NCBI RefSeq assembly: GCF_001297705.1
Contig: NZ_LIRF01000003.1
Coordinates: 992,001 to 1,056,000 of the forward strand
Reading direction: 5' to 3'
Length of the DNA stretch: 64,000 nucleotides
Source of the DNA: Chryseobacterium sp. ERMR1:04
GTDB lineage: Bacteria; Bacteroidota; Bacteroidia; Flavobacteriales; Weeksellaceae
Position numbers and translations under genes: made by a program. Below the pieces are notes generated by a model. That model made no database searches. It had not been told where the DNA came from and was given only the letters and a program-made list of their open reading frames with translations. The stretch's first letter is position 1. Each line of letters opens with the position of its first letter. Shown here one piece after another: positions 56,926 to 64,000 of the stretch.

Positions 56926-57588
56926 GACTGGAAATTTTATTTATATATCCAATTTCTAAGTATACACAAAACTACATACCAACTAACTAATTCTCTACAT
57001 TATATCATAACATAATAAACTACTATTTATTCAATTCATATAATTTGTAATATTGCTTAATATAACAATGTGGCGTAATATCTTCATCAATTTTCTTTTT
57101 AGTCTTATGCATTCCATAAATCATATCCTATGTAGGGATACAATATAATAGAAATAGCTCAGACGCGTTTAAAACTGATAAAAGAATATAATATATAGGA
57201 ATCCATTCGTTCCTCACAGATAAGGAAAAAACTAATAAAAAAAGAGAATATTTTAAATGTTCTAAAAATAGTCATGCTAATCAATAAACAAATTCAAATT
57301 ATAAAAAACTCTCTACAGTCAAAAGGCAATTTTTAACTTTAAAATATGTTAAGAAAGAGAACTAGGTCTTTTTCTAAATAAATTAATAATTTTATGGATG
57401 AAGAGGTAAGAAAATAACTGAAAGAGCTATCAACACTCACAATTAATATGATCATTTGTTTTTTTATTACAAAAAACCGACTAAGCAATCTTCAATTTTA
57501 ACCTAAATTTAGAATTGGAATCATGATAATTAGAGGTGTATAAAAGATGAATAAAACAAATATTTGAACCGAATTAACGTTTATTAAA

Positions 57589-58152
57589 ATGAGCAAATTT
57601 AACTCCCAATTAACAGGTAAAATAACAAAGATTCTTTTGTCAGATGATACAGAACGTATCTGGAGCAAAAAGGAACTAACCCATGAATTCTTTAAAGATT
57701 CACATTCCTATGAAGTTATAAGAAGAGAGCTTTTATGTAAAAAAATTCAGAAATTTGAAAAGACAATCTTTCAACAAAGAATTTTTAATGAAAACACGAA
57801 TTCAAATCAACCCGAATGCAGCCATATATATACATTTAAAATAGCGCTAATAAATATTTTAGCAAGAAAAAACATATCAATACGTTCAAATACAGAGTGC
57901 CAATGGCTAAAAGAAATAGATGATTATAATTTTGAATTAATACCAATTCATATGCTTCTGTCAGAGAATGTAAAGATGGTTTATCTTTTGATTATGATAA
58001 GAAAAAAGTTTATAAATAATGAATTACCTTCTCCTCATATTTTTCATTTTATGTGCGAAAAATATCCAAATATAAAGGGAGAGACTGTATCCGAATTATA
58101 TTTAAGTTTTGTAAAGTATGCAACAAAAATGTTAATGGCTATTCTAAAATAG
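57589..58152 (+). CDS. Hypothetical protein, unknown family
   Basis: A 187-aa cytoplasmic-looking protein starting MSKFNSQLTGKITKILLSDD. It is rich in Lys, Ile and Asn, with an early winged-helix-like stretch (TERIWSKKELTHEFFKDSHS followed by YEVIRRELLCKKIQKFE) and a helical C-terminus (LSENVKMVYLLIMIRKKFIN, ETVSELYLSFVKYATKMLM). No signal peptide or catalytic motif is seen. I do not recognise it. It is isolated between IS3 and IS5 remnants and ends 66 bp before an IS5 terminal repeat, so it may be cargo of a lost element. Confidence 0.55.
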   Translation: MSKFNSQLTGKITKILLSDDTERIWSKKELTHEFFKDSHSYEVIRRELLCKKIQKFEKTIFQQRIFNENTNSNQPECSHIYTFKIALINILARKNISIRSNTECQWLKEIDDYNFELIPIHMLLSENVKMVYLLIMIRKKFINNELPSPHIFHFMCEKYPNIKGETVSELYLSFVKYATKMLMAILK

Positions 58153-58217
58153 AGTAAAACTTAAGGACTAGAATATAAACTTAGTGTAAACTAAAAGTTA
58201 AGCATAAATTTTAGTTT

Positions 58218-58915
58218 AAGCCTGTTTAAACTTTTATTTTTCTAAGGAACAAACAGAAGAGAGAAAGCTAAATAATGCAGATTTATCCAAGTGATATTTA
58301 ATGTTTCAAATTTCATCACTAATGCTTTGAAACTATCTATCAAAGCATTTGCTTCTCTATTTTAAATATTCTTTTATATAGTTTTTCGTCGAAATATTGC
58401 TCAGTTTAATTATTACCATTACTAGGATTTTATTTATATTGCCTGTTATTTCCTATTTTTCTAAAAATCTCTACACTTTTACTGGCAAAGCTGGCATCAG
58501 CGTTAAGAAATAATCTTTTATGATTTATTGTGCTTTGCTCAAGAAGAGCTAAAATATCTTCCAAAATATTCTCAATAGTATAAGGATCATGATGTTCTCC
58601 ACTCATGGGTTTCCAATTTAGATCATCTGTCCCTGATATCACAAAGAAAAATAATATTACTCGTTCTGATTCTGCAGTGTTTTTTGCACTGATAGCCTAC
58701 AGATTCTTCTCCAATTCCATCTGATATGACTTGCCATTCAGTTGAACACTAGACATCAAGTAATCTTTTATTTTTGATAAGAAGATGAATCCAAACCCTT
58801 TTACAGCTACCATCCTTACTCCATTTATTGAAATAATAGTAGATAATTTTCCAACTTACTTTCTCCTTGAAAAATATTCTTTAAGAATTAATTCTATCTA
58901 TTGACAACATGTTTT
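58218..58915 (-). pseudogene. IS5-type transposase remnant
   Basis: AAGCCTGTTTAAAC at 58218 is a worn IS5 terminal repeat. On the minus strand the order N- to C-terminal is WKIIYYYFNKWSKDGSCKRV and WIHLLIKNKRLLDV (about 58740-58860), then GIGEESVGYQCKKH, then 58430-58642 MISGTDDLNWKPMSGEHHDP, LLEQSTINHKRLFLNADASF. These are N-terminal HTH and DDE-core blocks of a transposase different from the 48769 copy. Multiple frame breaks make it inactive. Confidence 0.65.
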
Positions 58916-58944
58916 TAAACGCTTTGTAATCAATAAAAGCATAA

Positions 58945-59260
58945 AAAAAATTTATCATCCGCTTTTAAGACCAAACCTGTTGAATTATGCAATGAAAGAA
59001 TCAACATCTCAGAATTGTCACGAGAAATAGGGATTACTTTGCTTTACAAATGGAGAAAAATCTTTAGAAGGAAGTTTTCCAGGGAAAAGAAATTAAAATT
59101 AACACCAAGGCAAGAAACGATCCCTGATTTTGAGAAAAAGTTTTAATATACTGATTTATAACGTCATATATTTTTAAAAAAATCGGCAGTTTCTCCAAGA
59201 GTATTCGATGAAATATCATTTCATAAAAAGTCATGAATCGTTATTTTCGATTGAAAAAAT
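58945..59260 (+). pseudogene. IS3-family OrfA plus start of OrfB, decayed
   Basis: The DNA parallels 45085-45415: codons for HPLLRPNLLNYAMKES in a shifted frame mirror DPTFQTKAVELSNERS, followed by ITLLYKWRK-like and FPGK blocks. TTTCTCCAAGAGTATTCGAT then starts an orfB remnant that ends near 59280. No usable frame is left. Bases 59290-59880 hold nothing I recognise. Confidence 0.65.
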
Positions 59261-59889
59261 GGGCAAGATCATGGAAGTTGATTCAAATACATACTTAAAA
59301 TGGAAATAAATAACTATAAACTTAAAGTATATATATGGATTTGTTCAAGTCCACGATTAGTCAGTAGCTATTCAATGATAATATTACTTTTATTATGATC
59401 AATATGATTTCCATGATGCTCAAAATAAGTATTCAAAATTTATCTATGATATTACCTGTACTCCAACATTCAGTTCCTATAGCTCAAATGATTTCTGCAA
59501 TAAGGCTTTCTTAATTTAGTAAATTCAACTTGAGTTTTTTAAACTTCTTTCTTTAAACAGCTTAATAAGGGTACATATACATTGATTTGGTCGATATTCT
59601 ATATTTACATAATCTTTTGCTACAACTTCATTCAAGATTCTAATGTCCTACACTATTAAGATTGCTGTGTTGATAATTCACTAAACAAAAATAATATTTT
59701 TAGAAACTGAAAGTAAAGTTAAATAAAGTATATAGTTTTAACCATTTGTGAGACTAATAACCCTTTTTTCAATAGGATTTTTAGAAGAAATAAAATTAAA
59801 GATAAGTATTTATTTTACATCAAAAGAACAGTATTAAAACCCGAGAATTATAGTTGAGCTCAATTCTTTATGGTACAAGATATTAGGAA

Positions 59890-60470
59890 TCGTTGAGAAA
59901 TAGATGAGAAAACTCAGTTTAAGAAGTGAATTGAGCAAAAAAAAAAGCTTTGTAGTTGATGATTCATCAAAATTCTTAGTATATAATATCACTTATATTC
60001 AAACCAAAGAGAATTTTTATACCTAACAACAATTATTGATTTATATGACCTAAAAATCATTCACGAGAGCTTAATGGAATGAGTACTGAAAAAAAAACTA
60101 GCGTCTTGAAAATGGCTTTAAAATATGGAATAGTTCAAAAAGGATTGACTTTTAATTCAGATATAGAGAAGAAGTTAATATACTCGTAAAAAGTTTGATA
60201 ATACTATTCAATCTTATGGCGTAAGAAGAAGTATGAGCAAAAAAGGTAATTGCTAGAATAATACAATGGTAGAGTTTTTTCAAGTTATTAAAAACCGAGT
60301 TAATTTATAGTAAAAAATTCATTTTAAAAGATTTCATAATCTTTTAAAATGATGAAACTTAGCACAATAAAAAAGAGAGCATAATATATTGAATTATAAA
60401 ACGTTTGAGGATTTTAACAAATCTAATTTTCATATGCATATATTGGAATGAAATTATAAGTTTTATAAAA
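59890..60470 (+). pseudogene. IS3-family OrfB remnant, heavily decayed
   Basis: MRKLSLRSELSKKKSF at 59903, YNITYIQTKENFYT (compare FDITYIQTNEGFLY), NGMSTEKKTSVLKMALKYGI, GVRRSMSKKGNC and a final YKTFEDFN follow the IS3 OrfB order with many stops. It is probably the other half of the element that starts at 58945. Confidence 0.65.
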
Positions 60471-60578
60471 AACTTAGATAAGTATATTTTTAGTACATGA
60501 CAAAAATCACAAGTTATTGTAAATCAGTAAAATAAGTTATTTTCAATTTGGATAAATGACTGGTATTTAGTAAATTAG

Positions 60579-61664
60579 ATGATGTTTCCGAGGCATTCAA
60601 CTAAGCACACAAAGACCAGTCAAGGGTGTGAAATTACAAAAAAAATGTTGTGCGCAAGCCAACTAAGTTTAGTTTTAGAGCACAGCTTTGAAACAAAAAT
60701 CAACAAAGCCCGATTGAAATTTATTTCGATGATGATTATAGCTTTATGTAAGGTTAAAAAAATCAATTATATGTCCTTAGCTAGTGCATTCGATAGTTGT
60801 GCATCAGCAGAAAGTTCCTTTCGAAGAATACAGCGGTTTATGGCAGATTTTGATTTTCCTATGAGAATGATTTCTATCTTTATATTCAGTATTTTACCAG
60901 AAAAGAAGCATCTAATTTTGGTACTAGATCGTACGAATTGGAAGTTTGGGAATTCGAATATTAATATTTTGATGTTAGGGATTTGTTATAAAAATATCGC
61001 CATTCCAATTATGTTTAAAATGTTGGATAAACGAGGTAATTCTGACACCAATGAAAGAATAGAATTACTCACCCAATTTATAGATTGGTTTGGGAAAGAC
61101 TGCATTGATTATTTGCTTGCAGACAAAGAATTTATAGGCCATCACTGGCTTGATTTTTTAAATAAAAATAAAATACGGTATTATATTCGATTGCGGAATA
61201 ATTTTAAGGTTTTCCGATTTGATAAAAATGAAGAAACACCGGTATTTTGGTTGTTTAACCGATTGAGAGTGGGTGAATTTCTTAATCATCCTAAAATTGT
61301 TAAAATTAATGGTGTAGAATGTTACGTTTCAGGCATGAAGCAGTATGATAGGACTGGGAAATTGGATTTTTTGATTTTGGTTTCCTTCAATAAACCTGAG
61401 GAATCTTTGGAATATTATAGGAAAAGATGGCAAATTGAAACACTTTTTAAGGCCTTCAAAACCAGTGGCTTTAATATTGAAGCCACTCATGTAACGGATC
61501 AAAAGAGGTTAGAAAAACTATTCATGATCGTAATGCTGGCGTTAGTTTGGTGTTATAAAATTGGAGATTATGTACATGAAAAAATTAAACCTATCAAATT
61601 CAAAAAACACCAAAGAAGAGCTTTTAGTGTTTTTAAATATGGATTAAATCAAATTAAGTATTAG
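60579..61664 (+). CDS. IS4-family transposase, full length
   Basis: A 361-aa DDE transposase. An N-terminal DNA-binding region (residues 1-110: INKARLKFISMMIIALCKVK and SSFRRIQRFMADFDFPMRMI) is followed by the catalytic triad: the first Asp in LILVLDRTNWKFG, the second in DYLLADKEFIGHHW, and the Glu in YRKRWQIETLFKAFKTSGFN, which fits the IS4 YREK-type signature. It cuts and pastes the element. It appears intact and could still mobilise the truncated copy's end. Start ATG 60579; a second Met follows. Confidence 0.92.
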   Translation: MMFPRHSTKHTKTSQGCEITKKMLCASQLSLVLEHSFETKINKARLKFISMMIIALCKVKKINYMSLASAFDSCASAESSFRRIQRFMADFDFPMRMISIFIFSILPEKKHLILVLDRTNWKFGNSNINILMLGICYKNIAIPIMFKMLDKRGNSDTNERIELLTQFIDWFGKDCIDYLLADKEFIGHHWLDFLNKNKIRYYIRLRNNFKVFRFDKNEETPVFWLFNRLRVGEFLNHPKIVKINGVECYVSGMKQYDRTGKLDFLILVSFNKPEESLEYYRKRWQIETLFKAFKTSGFNIEATHVTDQKRLEKLFMIVMLALVWCYKIGDYVHEKIKPIKFKKHQRRAFSVFKYGLNQIKY

Positions 61665-62760
61665 GAATAAATTATTTACTACTATTTCATATCTTTCGTG
61701 CTAGTTATGGGAAGAGTCTTAAATGTATTTCTTACAAGTGTTCAACGAATGGAACTTGAACGTCTTTATAAAGAAAGTACTCATCATGTTTTACGCCAAC
61801 GCTGTCAAATTATTTTATTAAAAGCATCTCATCGTAAGACTAGCAATATTTGTGCAATCGTAGGAATTAAAAGTGAAAATCAAGTTAATAAATGGGTAAA
61901 ACGTTATAAAAATGAACATGCAAGTCTTGGAATTCAGTGTCTACGTAATCTAGAAGGACAAGGTCGGAAATCGATCTTTGATAGTGAAACTGAATCAGAA
62001 CTCATTCAAAGAATAGTTAAAGCAGAACGTCAGAAACTAGAGAATGCAAAAATTATATTAGAAAAGAATTAAATAAAACATTCAACATCAAAACATTAAA
62101 GAATTTTTAAAAAAGAATTAAATAAAACATTCAACATCAAAACATTAAAGAATTTTTTAAAAACCTTGGCTGGCGATACAAACGAATAAGACTTAGACCA
62201 AAAGGTAAGCCTAATGCAGAACTGCTATCTATTAAGAAAGAACAACTCGCTCTTTTAGAACATCAAAGCGAATTAGGAAATATTGAACTTTTTTATGGTG
62301 ATGAAACAGGAGTAAGTGAATTAGCATATGTTCCTTATGGTTGGCAAGAAAAAAATGAAAACCTAGCTATCGCTGCTAATCATGGTAAGCAGATTAATTG
62401 TTTTGGTAGTTTATCTAGAGAGAACACCTTCTTTTCAAAAATGACAATAGATCATATAAATGCAGATTTTAATCATCAATTTTTTTGAAGAATTTTCATT
62501 TTCAAATTTTAAAACAAACAGTTGTCGTTTTAGATAATGCTCGTATTCATCTTGCTAAGAAGGTCAAAGAAAGAATTCCCTATTGGGAACAAAGAGGCTT
62601 ATTTTTATTTTTCTTACCTCCTTATTCTCCACATTTAAATATTATTGAGAGATTATGGAAAGAACTAAAATCCAGATGGATAAAACCTGATGATTATACA
62701 TCTTTTTGATAACTTAAGATATGCAATCTTTTGTTGCCTCAAAAATGTGGGACGAAATTT
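61665..62760 (+). pseudogene. IS630-family transposase, frameshifted, nested in IS4
   Basis: 61707-62072 (after a weak GTG at 61698) encodes the N-terminal HTH: FLTSVQRMELERLYKESTHH, VLRQRCQIILLKASHRKTSN and VIGIKSENQVNKWVKRY-like codons. A 49-bp tandem duplication follows. Then WRYKRIRLRPKGKPNAELLS, LFYGDETGVSELAYVPYGWQ (first DDE Asp, DET), and after another break 62485-62709 with VVVLDNARIHLAKKVKE (second Asp) and LPPYSPHLNIIERLWKELKS (final Glu). All three catalytic residues remain, but in different frames. The exact IS ends were not resolved. Confidence 0.85.
62062..62159 (+). repeat. 49-bp tandem duplication inside the IS630 transposase
   Basis: Two adjacent copies (62062-62110 and 62111-62159) each contain GAATTAAATAAAACATTCAA. 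They differ by one base at the end. Because 49 is not a multiple of three, the duplication shifts the frame. Confidence 0.9.
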
Positions 62761-63544
62761 AAGTATTAACTACTCGAAATATTCTTAATTAATTCTTTAC
62801 AGGTACTTAACAATATGCTAATGAATACTCTAAATAAAATGAATATCAATATGTTGCAATTTTTGTCATGTACTTAGAAGTATATTATTTATTATTTTTA
62901 CACGTCTCCTACTTAGTTTCAATTTTATATACCATATCTTTCTCAAAATAAATGATCCATTCTATTTTTTTTCCAAGCCAGGTAGTTTTAATATGGCAAA
63001 TCCATACATCGGAAAGATAGTCATTTGATTGATTACCTATTTCAGCCATCATTTGGCTCCGAGTCTTATTAATATATTTTTTTTATTATATGTTTTCATT
63101 AATATATATTGTTCATTTAAAAATAAAAAATTAGTTCAATAAAATCCAATCTTCACTTCATGCTCTTTAACAATACATATTGAGAGCAACAGAAGTAAGA
63201 TGCATTAATTTAAATTCTGAAATAAGTATCAATTTAGCGATGGAATAGTAATTTCTACACCTATGCACTATCCCCTTAATTATAGTAAAATTATTCATCA
63301 CCCTCTTGCGAATATGGTAGTTATCAAAAGTATATTAACTATATAATATCTTTTCAATTGCAATAGTTTAATAAAATCACACTGTTATACTTGATAGAGC
63401 TAATTTTAAATATATTTAAAAACAAAAATACATTAAAAATAAATTTTTCAAAATTATTTAAATTATTAACTATACACAGAAACACACAAATCAACGCGAT
63501 AGCAAGATAAGCAAATGTTAGCTTTTTATTATTAGATATCTTTC

Positions 63545-64000
63545 CTAATTAAACTCTGTCATTTTTAAATTTCTTGTTGTTCTTTTCAGGTTGACGATAG
63601 CAGTAATTAGTCTCCAATTTTTATCATAGTTTTTGTGTTTTCCACGATATTTACTGCTGCAAATTCTGAATATTTTACAATCTCTATTGATATGTTCTAT
63701 CATTACCCTCTTGGAAGCCTGCTTTTTATTTTCATCCTTTTGTTGCTCGGTAAGTGGTTTATATTTCGATTTTTTGTGTGGAATAATACTGTTTCCATGA
63801 ATCTTTTGAATTCCTAAAAAACCTAAATCTGCTAAGATGGTAATATCCTTAGCCATTTCAAACGATTGGTTTTTAAACATCTGAAAATCATGAACAGTGC
63901 CTACAGCAAAGCTAATCCCTTTGATTAATCCTGTCAAAATACACCCGATGATTAATACCTTTATCGTATGTCGCTTTTTTTACCCGAATAATAATCTTCT
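63545..64000 (-). pseudogene. IS5-family (DDE_Tnp_4-like) transposase C-terminal part
   Basis: The frame on the minus strand runs from the window edge to 63545. It reads KKRHTIK (preceded by a stop that a one-base slip in an A run would remove), GISFAVGTVHDFQMFKNQSF, ITILADLGFLGIQKIHGNSI with the second catalytic Asp, and KKQASKRVMIEHINRDCKIF with the final Glu. It is cut by the window at its N-terminus. 62880-63544 contains no gene I can see. Confidence 0.78.

Larger units (their letters stand above)
60493..62873 (+). mobile_element. IS4-family element interrupted by an IS630-type element
   Basis: The left end GTACATGACAAAAATCACAA (60493) and the right end, inverted as TTTTTGTCATGTAC (to 62873), match. 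TTA flanks both ends and may be the target duplication. The IS4 transposase gene is complete, but an IS630-like transposase region lies between its stop and the right end. The left 430 bp are duplicated, inverted, at 46060-46489. Confidence 0.78.

Noticed and set aside
57589..58152. Anti-CRISPR or toxin gene
   Set aside because: Location among IS remnants is suggestive, but no sequence feature supports either idea.
62880..63544. A hidden gene or RNA
   Set aside because: AT-rich, no open frame of note and no convincing hairpin on either strand.

Overview
The window looks like a chromosome segment of a Chryseobacterium-type flavobacterium (Weeksellaceae, Bacteroidota). It is AT-rich, genes lack clear Shine-Dalgarno sites, several promoters carry the Bacteroidota -7 box TAnnTTTG, and family markers are present: a type IX secretion (T9SS) sorting tail, a DUF6520 peptide, a CTnDOT-like excision operon and a flavobacterial type II-C CRISPR-Cas9. 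The genus is inferred from gene content and was not tested by a search.

Layout. 1-2040: three tandem exported proteins with phage-tail-tip-like C-termini. 2183-2847: decayed gene. 3169-10701: ribA and a YbjT-like SDR diverge from a seven-gene run (TetR, AarF/UbiB kinase, DUF2256, photolyase/cryptochrome, DUF2805, SDR, MarR); the photolyase has lost the four cysteines of the FeS-BCP class. 11111-15300: lone receiver domain, a TssD remnant, a T9SS/S74 surface protein, a TetR gene, and three copies of a short two-hairpin element. 15466-21225: rteC, two excisionase-like HTH genes, DUF3945 and topB, resembling the excision control block of a CTnDOT-type conjugative element with no integrase or tra genes in view. 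21273-25517: a membrane TPR/AraC regulator divergent from an operon of a lipoprotein, a 63-aa protein, a MauE-like membrane protein and a Cys-containing DUF6520 peptide. 25619-27387: an iclR gene broken by one in-frame stop, divergent from an aldo/keto reductase gene.

27583-36840 is the CRISPR-Cas island: an array of 37 repeats, cas2, cas1, cas9 (1404 aa) and a divergent tracrRNA. It is bracketed by two same-orientation remnants of the 3' end of an S9 (prolyl oligopeptidase) gene. The anti-repeat shows that crRNAs are read left to right, yet the decayed repeats lie at the left end, so growth appears to occur at the cas2-side, transcript-3' end. Every typical repeat carries a near-consensus Bacteroidota promoter and a 12-bp palindrome.

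36990-64000 is accessory DNA: tandem AraC genes whose upstream sequence has been replaced by an IS5 end, two exported proteins, a GH2 glycosidase of foreign appearance next to a DUF5009 fragment, three paralogous signal peptide-TPR-TM-HTH regulators, a decayed double-glycine-type peptide gene, and dense IS debris (IS3, IS4, IS5, IS200/IS605, IS630, ISAs1), including ISAs1 nested in IS5 and IS630 nested in IS4. No tRNA or rRNA gene was recognised.
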